Of a DNA stretch of 64,000 nucleotides, positions 11,250 through 22,139 are shown in pieces. The stretch's first letter is position 1, and every line of letters begins with the position of its first letter. Origin of the DNA: Bradysia coprophila (lineage: Eukaryota; Arthropoda; Insecta; Diptera; Sciaridae); NCBI RefSeq assembly GCF_014529535.1, contig NW_023503584.1, forward strand, positions 4,200,832-4,264,831, written 5' to 3'. The notes beneath the pieces are model-generated. The model saw only the letters and a list, made by a program, of their open reading frames with translations. It was not told the DNA's origin and ran no database searches. A program made the position numbers and the translations under genes.

Positions 11250-11304
11250 TGTAGGTGCCAATTCAATGGCAGCACATCTTGTAAATTGGTCGAGTGCTGC
11301 CTTA
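11250..11304 (-). pseudogene. Fragment of a third SDR copy
   Basis: A stretch containing GTGCCAATTCAATGGCA and AATTGGTCGAGTGCTGCC matches the middle of both SDR genes (compare 15467-15513), with substitutions. Only about 55 bp remain. The right side is cut by the 227-bp MITE that begins at 11307. It therefore looks like the relic of a third family member. Confidence 0.7.
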
Positions 11305-11306
11305 TA

Positions 11307-11533
11307 CAGTTTGTTCATTTCATTTTTACACAGTTTCTAAAGATTGTCGATGTGTCAGAGTTTTTAATGTACCCAGTCAATTAAGTTCTTCCCAAATTGC
11401 GCAATATTTGAATTCGCGATAGAAATTTTAAATTTTGCGCCAAAAATTCATAATTTGGGAAGAACTTAATTGACTGGGTACATTTAAAACTCTGACATAT
11501 CTAAAACTGTGTAAGAATGACATGAACAAACTG
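11307..11533. mobile_element. 227-bp MITE, TA target (Tc1/mariner-like), copy A
   Basis: Terminal inverted repeats start CAGTTTGTTCATTTCA and are flanked by TA on both sides (11305-11306 and 11534-11535). A second internal inverted repeat (CCCAGTCAATTAAGTTCTTC) sits inside, so the whole element can fold back. An almost identical 227-bp copy lies at 45610-45836. There is no coding capacity; mobilisation would depend on a mariner-type transposase elsewhere. Confidence 0.9.
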
Positions 11534-11552
11534 TAATCGAAATTCTATTCTA

Positions 11553-11676
11553 CAGTGAACGACATCTCAAATGTCTCACTGTCAAATTTTTCTGAGAATT
11601 TTATTGTGTCATTGCAAATTCACAATGACATTCTCTGAAAAAAATGACAGTGAGACATTTGAGATGTCGTTCACTG
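11553..11676. mobile_element. 124-bp MITE, TA target
   Basis: Perfect inverted ends beginning CAGTGAACGACATCTCAAAT are flanked by TA at 11551-11552 and 11677-11678. The CAGT start and TA target resemble the neighbouring 227-bp MITE, but the sequence is different. It lies only 18 bp from that element. Confidence 0.85.
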
Positions 11677-13735
11677 TAATAATTTATAAATTTTGATGTA
11701 AATTAAAAACGAGCATTTTTCTCAAAAGCTACAAATCCTGAAATTAATAGTAAAATTTTGACATATTTGCTTAGGTAAATTCATAATTGTAGTGCGTATG
11801 CTGCAGAGCAGAGTCTTGCGATAGTTATTTTCCTAATGTATGCTAAAATGATTTTTCAGTAGCGAATGATAGCTTTGCAGCTCGAGCTGGAGACGAACAA
11901 CATTTTTTCTAAACGACGTGAGAAATAAGCGACCAAGTCGTGATATTTTAGAACTAGTTAGGAAAAAGAAAATTTGCAATATTTGTTTATTGAAGGTACT
12001 ATAACTGGTAGACTTTTACTAAATGACTATTATGACTATTAAACTTGCTGTTTTCAACCTTTAGTAAACGGCTAATAATCTATTATAGATGGCGAAGTCG
12101 ACAATAAATAATTGTTTCTAGCTGAGGTTCTCAATTGTAGCAAAACATATACTAGAACTCATGAAATACGAGATTTGGTATAAAACATTTTGCGATACTT
12201 GAAAGAAAGGCAGTAACGAATCTATATGTGGCGATGCCATTTCTGTTTATAAGATATTGAACTAGTGTAACCATTTTCCTGATCGATTTCTCATTATTGT
12301 ACCACTGCCTTTCATTAGAAAATTAATTAACGGTAAATTACCGAAATTATTTCAATTAACAGAAAGATGCTTTTGTTCAGGCTATTTAATTTTACCAAAA
12401 ATATCTACCGGATTAATTGAAGCTCAAATGTGTGGATTGTATAAATTCAAGTGTCAATGATAAAATCTTACACTGTCCTTATACATAAATTGTCTACTTC
12501 GAACATGACTGTGCACGATTAAATGTACATTAACGTAAAAGATATCAAAGTTAGTACGTCATTTGAGAGATCTTATCAAGGGTCTATCCTTGTATATTAT
12601 AATTCCCTTGACTGAAAGTCAGGGTCTTATGAAAGAAAATACCCTTAAATGTCCGTAACGCTAAGTTCACTTTGATATTTTGAAAATGTTCTACATTGGC
12701 AAAAAACTTTAAATACAGAAAACGTCCGTACACTTAAGGACTCGATAACTCAAGTAATTCTTTACCGATTTGCAAAATTTTGGTTTTAATCGACGGAGAA
12801 TGAAAATCATGAGGTGAAGTTCGTAGATGGGCAATATTGGGGTGATGAGATGGGAGTAATTCTTAAGAGAATTTTATTCCTTGTTACCGCGATAACTTCC
12901 CTAATTCCTATCAGATTTTCAAATTTTTTGTATTATTCGACGAAGATTGAAATTCTTGAGGTTGAGTTTGCAGATGGATAATGTTAGAACAACGAGATGG
13001 GAGAAATTCTACACAGACGCTTTTCCTTGTGGACTCGATAACTCGAGTAATTCTTTACCGATTTTCAAAATTTTGGTTTTAATCGACGGAGAATGAAAAT
13101 CATGAGGTTAAGTTCGTAGATGGGCAATATTGGGGTAATGAGATGGGAGTAATTCTTAAGAGAATTTTTTACTTGTTACCGCGATAGCTTCCATAATTCT
13201 TATCCGATTTTCAAAGATTTTGTCTAAATCGACGAAGATTGAAACTCTTGAGGCTGAGTTTGCAGATGGATAATGTTCGAACAACGATATGGGAGAAATT
13301 CTACACAGACGCTTTCTCTTGTTACCACGCGATAACTTGAGTAATTTTTACCCGATTTTCAATTTTTTTGTTTTAATTGACAGAGAATGATATTGAAGTA
13401 GTGAGTTTGGAGTAATTGTAAACATAACTTGTTATACCACGATATTTTTGCAACGGATTTCCAGAAAAATTTCTTATCTGACGAGTTGTGAAATTCTGGA
13501 TTTCTGGTCTAACAATTAAGAAGTACTTCCCAAAAGAGTTTTTGCTTGCTTGCTTGAGAAACCGATAGCTCGAGTAATTCTCAGAGGCTTCAAAATCAAT
13601 TTCGACCAGTAGCATAATTCATGTGGTTAAACTCGAACATTGGAATTTAATTGGACTAGTAATCTGGGATATACGACAATTTGTGCGTGAAATCCGTATT
13701 CTTAAAAGAATTTTTTTCGTTCCTAAAATGTTTGA

Positions 13736-13793
13736 ACGAGTGTGAACTTTGCGGCCAGAGCGAAGCGAGGGCCGTAATTCACACGAGTTATAT
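13736..13793. repeat. Mirror-symmetric motif block, copy A
   Basis: Contains GCGGCCAGAGCGAAGCGAGG followed by GCCGTAATTC, bounded by CGAGTGTG and CACACGAG, which are roughly inverted. The inner GAGCGAAGCGAG is a mirror repeat. The same block recurs at about 14531-14580, 35215-35270 and 35833-35885. Confidence 0.8.
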
Positions 13794-14530
13794 TTTTTCA
13801 AGAGGTAGGCAGGAAATACGCCAATTTTAGTAGACTATATAGGAGACTCATATTAGCTGTTAAACGTACCTCGCTGGACCTTCCACTCATAGCGCATGTT
13901 TTGTATGTTTTCTGTTATTTGACACTCATAGCGCTTTTTAGGAGACAATATAAAAGACTCGTAATAGAGTAAAATAGTAAAACATCGCTCGCTGGGCCAG
14001 CAACTCATAGCTCTTTTTTTTCTGCAGAAAATTAAATTAAATTTGAGTAAAATGAAGCATGTGATGGCTGCTGTTTTCTAAATAAAAGAGACATTGATTT
14101 TTCATGTGAATATAATTTTGTGATCGTTGTTACAAGATATGGGAGAAATTATACTCAGACGCTTTTCCTTGTTATCGTGATAACTTCAGTAATTTCTACC
14201 CGATTTTAAGTTTGTAGATGGATAATATTGGAGTAGTGAGGTTGGATAATAATTGTAAAAAAAAATTATTTGACGAGTAAGTGAATCTGGATTTCTGGTT
14301 GAACAATCTAGAAGTCTAGAACAATTTTGCTTGCTTGATAACACGATAACTCGAGTAATTCTCAGAGGCTTCAAAAATCGCAGATTTGAAAATATTAAGT
14401 GTTTTCGACCAGTATCGTAATGTGGTTAAATTCGAACATTGGACTTTATTGGATTGGTAATCTGCGATATACGACAATTTTTGCGTGAAATCGTGTTCTT
14501 AAAAGAAATTTTTTCGTTCCTAAAGTGTTT

Positions 14531-14580
14531 GCACGAGATTTTTGCCAGAGCGAAGCGAGGGCCGTAATTCACATGAGTTA
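14531..14580. repeat. Mirror-symmetric motif block, copy B
   Basis: A degraded copy of the block at 13736: GCCAGAGCGAAGCGAGGGCC is retained, while the left GCGG part is altered to TTTG. It lies near the 3' side of Helentron-like element 1. Confidence 0.8.
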
Positions 14581-15221
14581 TTTTTTTTTCAAGAGGTAGG
14601 CAAGAAATTCGCCACCTGTTCAGCGCTTTTAGTAGACTATATAGGAGACTCATATTAGGAGTAAGACATCGCTCGCTGGACCTTCAACTCATAGCTCTTT
14701 TTGTTTCTTCAGGAAATTAAATAAATATAAGTAAAATGAAGCATGTGATGACTGATGTTTTCTTAATAAAAGAGACATCACCTTTTCGTGTGACTTTAAT
14801 TTTGTGATCTCAAAAACACCACCTCATTTTAAAATGGTTAGAAAACTAAGACTGGAATTATAGAAGAAGAAAAACAGTCAAGGGACCTGACCCACCCAAG
14901 AGGTGGGGCCTAGTTTGTTAGAAGTATTGTTGGAACTAAAAAATTGCTGGAGCGAAAGCGGTAATCATATTATGTAGTCCCTTTATTGTAAATACTTTTC
15001 GCAACTAATACCACAGTACTATTTTATCCTTGCCTGGCATCAAAATTCCACACTCTACACTGATACCGAATAAGATTTTTCTTGTACTATGAAAAGCAAG
15101 TTCTCTGCTTCTTCTTCATGTGACATAGAACAAAATTGACTGAATGATAGGACAATAATGTTTCACGGTCTCATTTAGACGTAGTATAATTAAAAGAATT
15201 CGTATGGCGTTTCAATTAAAT

Positions 15222-15980
15222 TTATTTCATCAGAAATCCTCCATCGACAGGAAATAGAACGCCGGTAATGAACGATGCAGAATCACTGGCTACATATGCG
15301 ATTGCTTCTGAAGTGTCTAAAGGCTCACCGATTCGTCCTAATGGATGCATATCTTTACCAGCTTCCATCCGTTGATCAGCTTCTTCGGCACTTATTCCAG
15401 TTTTTTCCAAAATCGGTGTCCTTATCATTGCTGGGTTGATCGAATTTACACGAATTCCTTTAGATGCCAATTCAAGGGCAATACATTTTGTGAATTGGTC
15501 GAGCGCTGCTTTAGAAATGCAGTAACTCAAAGCACCCGGAAATACTTTCAATCCAGCGACACTTGAAATATTCACAATGTTTCCCTTCGTCTTTTCCAAA
15601 TGTGGCACTGCCAAACTCGTTAATATTGCGACTGCTCTTAAGTTAGTGTTAAAAATATCATCAAATTGAGTGATGCTGAAGTTGCTCACGCTATCGCCTT
15701 GAAAAATGCCAGCATTGTTAACTAAAACGTTTAATTTTCCGAAGTGATTTACTGCATCGCCTATTATTCGTTCCGCGTCTTTGGTCACATCAGCTACAAT
15801 AACCAATGGCTGCACTAAAGAACCAGATGTTTTGATTTCTTCAGCCACATTTTTCAGAAGTTTCTCATTTCGTCCGACCAGACACACTTTCCCACCCAAC
15901 TTAGCCAAATGTTTAGCAGCATCGGCTCCTATTCCACTACTTGCACCCGTAACTATTATAACTTTATCGGTAAAGCTCAT
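15222..15980 (-). CDS. Short-chain dehydrogenase/reductase, FabG-like (copy 2)
   Basis: An intronless 252-residue paralogue of the SDR at 10081, roughly 90% identical by eye, with all catalytic motifs intact (TGASSGIG, NNAG, ISSVAG, SYCISKAAL, PVDGG). I use the ATG at 15980; an in-frame ATG two codons upstream (15986) is also possible. Substitutions are mostly conservative (for example NVSSVAGLKAF versus NISSVAGLKVF), consistent with both copies being under selection. The two are in the same orientation, separated by about 4.4 kb that includes the Helentron-like element and the SDR fragment. Confidence 0.92.
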   Translation of the reverse strand: MSFTDKVIIVTGASSGIGADAAKHLAKLGGKVCLVGRNEKLLKNVAEEIKTSGSLVQPLVIVADVTKDAERIIGDAVNHFGKLNVLVNNAGIFQGDSVSNFSITQFDDIFNTNLRAVAILTSLAVPHLEKTKGNIVNISSVAGLKVFPGALSYCISKAALDQFTKCIALELASKGIRVNSINPAMIRTPILEKTGISAEEADQRMEAGKDMHPLGRIGEPLDTSEAIAYVASDSASFITGVLFPVDGGFLMK

Positions 15981-16711
15981 GTTCAATAAAAATTACGACC
16001 TTATTCCGCGAAAGTTTACAATCAACTGCTACAGTAGATCTTCACCGGGTGCTTTATAGAATGATACTAACCAAAAAAACCTGTTATCTTATCTTCATCG
16101 AAATTGAAGCATATTTCGCAACAATATAAGTGTGAAGCTAAGTGACTTGCGTAAAAAAAAGTTAGTCAGCGTGATTCGGTATTTTTTATGTGACGGCAAT
16201 ATGTATATTGAATGATGGATAAGTATTGATAGGCTTACGCTGTTTCTACGGATTAAGACGAAATGCTCACCTTTTGGTACTATTGGATATATTTAGTTCA
16301 AATCATCCGTTTTAGATCCATTATAGGTCAGAAATCTTGCAGAGCAGCCTAGCAATGCTAGGTCTGTTTCGATTTTGCAATTTCGGGTGAACAATTTTTG
16401 TGTTTCGGCACTAAATTTGGAGTAATACAAAAATTTGGGACAATTTCCTTGTCAATTTGTAAGGGGAGAATGACCCGTTGTTTGCACTCGTAACTAACCT
16501 AACTTTTTTTTTGAAAAGCTCATTTTCTAAGAGATAACTTAATTAACGAATTTAAATGGCCAAATCATAAAAGAATAATTGAAGTTCAACGGCGGTTTTT
16601 TAGAAACAATTCGACAACTTTCAAATTATCACATTCACGTCTAGCCTAGTCTAGTTAGGTATGCATGTACCATAACAAACGATACAGATTTTTTCATTAT
16701 ATCGTTTTGAG

Positions 16712-17764
16712 GGATTCTTCTGAAAAACAGAAGACCGAAATCGGACGCATTTTCTATTGGAATTTGTTATACGTGCCCAGTAAGGTATTAGACCCCAGAA
16801 GCCAAAACCACTTTCAAAAAAATTCTTCGAAGCTTGTGTGGCTAGTGTGAGGTGATCAAAAACTGGAAACTTGCACTTTTCTTACAAAAATTTCTCCAGT
16901 TACACTAGCCGCAGTGGCGCCGAGTATAGGGGGGCGAGGGGGGCGATTGCCCCCCATGACAATGCAAAACTTCTTTAAATTCCTAGGGTTTTTCACAATT
17001 TTTTTATCATTTTGTGCTCTTTGCCCCCCATGAGCCCCCCATGAACGAATTCAAAGTCGGCGCCTCTGACTAGCCGTACAGGGTCGTGTGGGGTGTCATT
17101 AGAAAGGTAATTGCATATACTTCCGGGGCAAATAGGATCTTATTGAGTTTAAAATTCATCTTCACTGAGATATGTACAGTTGAAGTTTTCAACCGAAAAA
17201 AGACTGAAAACTTACACTTTTCTTACGGAAATTTCTCGAGGTACACGAAACGTACATGGTCGTGTGGGGTGTCATTGCACATACCTTAAGGAAAAGTAGA
17301 GCTTACGAAGTTTGGTTGTATCTGCGATTTAATATAAGCACTTAAACATTTCAACTTCCAGTAAATCGTCGTAGATGCTTCCAAACCCTCTCGTGTACCT
17401 CGAGAAATTTCCGTAAGAAAAGTGTAGGTTTTTAGTCTTTTTTCGGTTGAAAACTTCAACTGTGCATATCTCAGTGTTAATGAATTTTAAACCCAATAAG
17501 ACCCTATTTGCCCCAGAAGTACATGCAATTACCTTTCTAATGACACCCCACACGACCCTGTATGGCTCGTGTAACTGAAGAAATTTTTGTAAGAAAAGTG
17601 CATGTTTTTGGTTTATGATCACCTCACACTAGCCACGCAAGCTTCGAAGAATTTTTTTGAAAGTGGTTTTGGCTTCTGGGGTCGAATACCTTACTGGGCA
17701 CATATAAAAAATTCCAATAGAAAGTGCGTCCGATTTCGGTCTTCTGTTTTTCAGAAGAATTTCT
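16712..17764. repeat. Large foldback element, about 1 kb
   Basis: The left arm begins ATTCTTCTGAAAAACAGAAG and its complement ends at about 17764. Inner arm segments (for example TCGTGTGGGGTGTCATT with AAAGGTAATTGCAT) also pair across the centre near 17300. The left arm is interrupted by a 157-bp hAT-like MITE. A further single arm of the same family is at about 63388-63510. Confidence 0.85.
16912..17068. mobile_element. 157-bp hAT-like MITE nested in the foldback
   Basis: Ends are CAGTGGCGCCGA and the complement of CAGAGGCGCCGA, typical of hAT elements, with an exact 8-bp duplication ACTAGCCG at 16904-16911 and 17069-17076. The opposite foldback arm lacks the insertion and shows the empty site, confirming it jumped into an existing repeat. 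It contains runs of G and C (GGGGGGCGA, GCCCCCCATG). Confidence 0.92.
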
Positions 17765-19490
17765 CTTTGCTAAAAGGTTAAAACTGAAGACATGAAACAT
17801 TGACAAAAAATTGTCTTTCAAGCAAGAAATCTTATTTGTTTACTTGATTTACGAAGACTATTTTCGATGTATAATACAGATTTTCAATGTATTTGGTTTT
17901 ATCCATTGTAAAGATGGTATTTCGTTACTGATATGTAGATTTTTAAATTGAAAATACCAATTTGTTGTGATACATAAGTCAACATGAAAATCAATTTACA
18001 TTTACTTGGAAAATCTCGATGGTAATATGTCATTGAAAGATCTTATCGACATTCTATTTTTTGATTTTTTTCCATAAAATTTAGACTGTACGTATTCTCT
18101 CTGCCTAGGGCCAATTGTTCTTTTAAAATTGATTTCTGCACCGCTTCTTTTTCATTCAGTATCGCGTAATGTAATGTTCTGTAACAAAATCTTGTACTTC
18201 TTTAGTTTAACTGTACGATTTGATAAATAAGAAAACACTAGTTACATCTTAAATCATTATTTTGACGTCATTGTCGATAACAGATGTTGAATTGACAGTT
18301 TTAAATTATGAAATGTTTATGGGCAATCAATAACCTTTGCACAACTACAATCATAACATACGTCGGGTGCATACTGTCCGTAATAATGGTATTTGCACCA
18401 TTGAGCAAAATAATGTATCGGAACTGTTAGGAAACAGCTGTTTATCGGAAAGATATCACACAACTTGCACACATTACATGCTCAAATCGTACAACATTTT
18501 TATACTTCCACCATTTCCCCAGGGGGCGAATAACATATCCACCCAATTTATTTTTGATGAACGGCTTTTCGACTTACGAAAGCTATGTAATGATTTTCAA
18601 TATACAAAAAGCTAATTCAATTTAAATGGAACATAAAAAGATGCTGGTATGCGATAACAAGACGCCAGAGTGAAATCGACGACATAAGAACGTTAATATT
18701 TTCTCTCTCATTTTCGACAGCCTCATTTTGTCGTTCAAGGTCAAGTTCTTGTGATTTTGTGAACTAGTTGTGGAAGTGAAAGCAAATTGATGGTTGCCTC
18801 GTAGCAGTAGTAGTTCCTCCCTTACATTTAACGTTTATTGAAAAAAAATGTCGTAAAGTTTTGATTTCTTGCCTTTGTAAAGGTTAAAATCAATCCTTGT
18901 TTTGGTCCAGTACACACCCGTCATACCTATCACGCACAATCACAATCTCTGTTAAATGTAAATAAAACAAAAATTGAGTAAACAACATACGCTACATAGA
19001 CGGATGCTATATAACCGCTATATAGATCCACAACCGTCAAGAATGAGTATATTTTCGCTACCACATTTTCGTTCGCTTCAATAACATTCAGTTCATAGTG
19101 AACAAGTCACTGGTGCGCACAGACAACCCTCACATCTTTCTGTTTGCACAATTTATCGAATTTGTTTGTGATTATGCAACCAACCCCAACACTAACCGTA
19201 TTATCAGTTCGCAACGTTGATGGAGATTAAAATTGGAAAATTCTTTTTGTCGCGACACAATTTTCGTTCGATATAAATAAAAGGGTGTGGGCAATATGAA
19301 CACTCAAGCATTGTCACCGACGTCGTCATTACGCCTACGGTTCGATCAATTATCACCTGAATGTGATGATGACACCGAGAAGCATTTATTGTGGTGGGGT
19401 GGCAGAAGGATGTCTGTGCCACCGTTTGTATCACATAAATTTGTGGCATGGTTTGAGGACGGTTTATGCCATGAAAATCATCGGAAACAG

Positions 19491-22139
19491 ATGATTATGT
19501 TCAAAGGGTATAAAGTTTTGAAAAAGGTTGAATCAAGTGAAAATAATGTATTTGATGGTCATTTCAAGGTTTTTCTTTTTCACTTTATTTTAGGTTGACG
19601 ACGTCAAAATGATTGATCGGTACAATAGCAAAACTCCTTCAATTGGGACGTTATATTTGACGGCAACGCATCTGATATTTGTGGATCCTGACATAAACAA
19701 AGAGACATGGGTTTGTATTGAAATGTAAAAAGTGAAAGTTTTCCAATCAACAAAAGCTTTTCTGCTTGTTGTATAGATTATGTTAACTCACATCGGAAGC
19801 ATTGACAAGCTACCGTTGAGTACGTCAGGATCTCCTTTACTCATACGTTGCAAGAACTTTTTATCCGTTAACTTTGTTATACCGAGGGAACGAGAGTGCC
19901 ACGATGTTTACACAACTCTTTTGAAATTATGTCAGCCAGGTAAACGTTGTCCACCTTTTCACCGGTTCCGTTGATGATTTGTTTTTTTTATTTCCATGCA
20001 AAGTTCACATAAAAAACTTGTACTGCTTCCAATACACATCCAGCAACGAAGATCTGGCAAAGTCTGCCGGTTGGGAATTTTTCAAATTGGAAAACGAATT
20101 CAAGAGAATGCGTGTACCGAATGATAAGTGGACGCTATGTTCGCTAAATCAAAACTATGAGCTCTGTGATACATACCCACGACAAATTTATGTACCTGCT
20201 GAAGCATCAACGGCTATGCTAATGGGTAGCTCCAGATTTCGTTCGAAGGGACGTCTGCCGGCACTAACCTATTTGCACAGTAATAAAGCGTCGATATGCC
20301 GATGCAGTCAACCGTTGTCTGGATTCAGTGCAAGGTGCTTGGAAGATGAACAGATGCTTGAGGCTATACGGAATACAAATCCGAATCCAAATTCCGATTA
20401 CATGTACGTCGTTGACACTCGGCCGAGAATCAATGCAATGGCTAATCGGGCGGCAGGAAAGGGATACGAGAATGAAGCGTTCTACGAAAATATTAAATTC
20501 CAATTTTTGGGCATCGAAAACATTCACGTTATGCGAACGAGTCTGCAGAAATTGGTGGAAAGTAAGTGATGAGAACATAAATTGATTGAAATTTGTTCAT
20601 TCGAATTTGCCATTATGAAACATGTAGCGTGTGAGCAGAAATCACTTACGATGAGTGGATTTTTAGGTTCATTGGAATCATCCGGATGGCTTAAGCATAT
20701 ACGTGCCATACTGGACACATCCCAGTAAGTTGTCTTAAAAAACGAATCTTTAGCGAACTTTTGAGCTAATTTTGGGAAAATAAAAGTTTTATAGCGAACG
20801 CTGTTGACAAGGGAATATCCGTGGTCGTTCACTGTTCAGACGGATGGGACCGAACAGCACAAGTATGCGCTACTGCCGCGTTGATGCTCGATCCATTCTA
20901 TCGCACGATAAAGGGTTTCCAAGCACTGATCGAAAAAGACTGGCTAGCCTTCGGACATAAGTTCAGCGATCGGTGTGGATTCATACAGGGCGACCCCAAG
21001 GAAATGTCGCCGGTGTTCACACAATTCCTGGATTGTACATTTCAAATGATGCAGCAACGCGTTGATGCATTTGAGTTCAACGAAAGCTTTCTGCTGACAC
21101 TACACGACCATGTGCAGTCGTGCCAATTCGGCACTTTTATCGGCAACTGTGAAAAGGATCGATTGGATTTGAGATTGTCGGAGAGTACGTTTTCGTTGTG
21201 GGGATACATGGCTAATCATCTGAACGAATATATCAATCCGTTGTATCGACCGGAAATGGACGAGATTATTCGTCCCAATTTGGCGCCGCAAAGTATTAAG
21301 TTAGTATTCTGGTGGTACTACCCCATTGCTTCATAATTGAGACGTGTTTCGTTTGTTGATTAGATTTTGGAGAGGAATGTACGGCCGATTCGAGAGCGGT
21401 GTTCATCCAAGGGAACCATTAGGAGACTTACTACTGTCAAGCAGAGATCATTGTACTTCTTTGGAAGATCATGTCCAGCATTTAACAAAGGTGAGTTAGG
21501 TTTTGACTTTCAGGCTGTTCTTTGACCTTTTGGAGAATAATTTTCTTGTCTTTGCAGCGTATCACGAGTTTCAAGAATTTAATTTCAAAATCAGCCAAGA
21601 AACTTCAGAACGTGTCGCGCCCGAAGGAACTGGTAGAAATCAACGACAACAAGTGAGTGTGCCAAGCGAACGATTATGAACGATTCACTAATGATGCTCC
21701 CCATCCACAGATACAACTACGACAAAAAAATGAGTGATCTCTATTCGGCTGACGACGACCATCCTCTCAAGTCGACCGACATTTCGTTTTCGAATTTGTC
21801 GATAGCCGAAAATACGGCAGACAAAATCAATGCGGAATTGCAATCGGTTGCTGTGGATTGGAAGCCACTACGAAGCACAACTGTATGCGCCTGTTCGACA
21901 CCATTCGATCAGATTGTGCGAAAGGTATGAATCATTAGGTCTTCGGCTGGTCAAACAGTAAAATTGCTTGAATTCGGATTTTTTTGTTGTTGTTGTTGCA
22001 GAGTCATTGCTGGAGGTGCGGTGACGTATTTTGTCCGCGGTGTATTGATCGTACGATTGCTTTACCTGGTCATGCAAGCGGTAAGCCAGTTCCGGTTTGT
22101 CGAACCTGTTATCGAATTGTTCAGCAAAATAGTCCGTAG
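19491..22139 (+). CDS. Mtmr6: Myotubularin-related 3-phosphoinositide phosphatase with FYVE finger (Mtmr6 type)
   Basis: This enzyme removes the 3-phosphate from PI3P and PI(3,5)P2 on endosomal membranes. Ten exons splice in frame: 19491-19526, 19594-19710, 19777-19939, 20004-20561, 20628-20724, 20787-21299, 21364-21490, 21558-21652, 21711-21924, 22002-22139; about 685 residues. The PH-GRAM domain covers roughly residues 10-115 (GTLYLTATHLIFVDP, FVIPRERECHDVY). The phosphatase domain has GFSARCLEDEQ, DTRPRINAMANRAAGKGYEN and the active site HCSDGWDRTAQ with Cys about 340, so it is predicted active. The C terminus is a FYVE-like zinc finger (SHCWRCGDVFCPRC, VCRTCYR); its first ligand pair is CAC instead of CxxC. 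The first exon is uncertain: the frame is open back to 19287 (ATGs at 19287 and 19296), but 19491 or 19497 gives the family's normal N-terminal length. Confidence 0.93.

Larger units (their letters stand above)
10840..12599. other. Intergenic DNA with SDR fragment and two TA-flanked MITEs
   Basis: After the SDR promoter region this stretch holds the SDR fragment near 11250-11304 and MITEs at 11307-11533 and 11553-11676. From about 11700 to 12599 I see no gene or clear repeat. Confidence 0.6.
12600..14916. mobile_element. Helentron/DINE-like non-autonomous element 1
   Basis: The left end carries CCCTTGACTG (12604-12613) within a small hairpin. The right end carries its complement CAGTCAAGGG (14875-14884), then a hairpin of CCACC/GGTGG and CCTAGT. 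The middle contains several units of about 145 bp starting GCGATAACTT or CTCGATAACTC (12743, 12886, 13030, 13175, 13325), with diverged ones near 13560, 14170 and 14345. Subterminal inverted repeats, a 3' hairpin and central repeats of about 150 bp match the known layout of Drosophila DINE-1/Helentron-associated elements. The class assignment is inference. No ORF of significance is present. The same ends occur at 29156-36160. Confidence 0.65.
15987..19286. other. Intergenic region dominated by a foldback repeat
   Basis: Holds the large foldback at 16712-17764 with a nested hAT MITE, one dispersed-repeat copy near 18175-18300, and the presumed promoter region of the phosphatase gene (TATAAATA at 19274-19281). 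The frames inside the foldback (16665-16850, 17329-17622, 17624-17821) are mirror translations of the repeat arms, not genes. No other gene is seen. Confidence 0.6.

Noticed and set aside
10640..16059. Plus-strand frames at 10640-10927 and 15781-16059 that resemble each other
   Set aside because: They match only because they are antisense to the two SDR paralogues.
17329..17821. Two minus-strand frames and a similar plus-strand pair at 16665-17289
   Set aside because: They are mirror translations of the foldback arms; no start context, splice or family support.
18337..18615. 92-codon plus-strand frame
   Set aside because: No signal, domain or splice evidence; composition like surrounding DNA.
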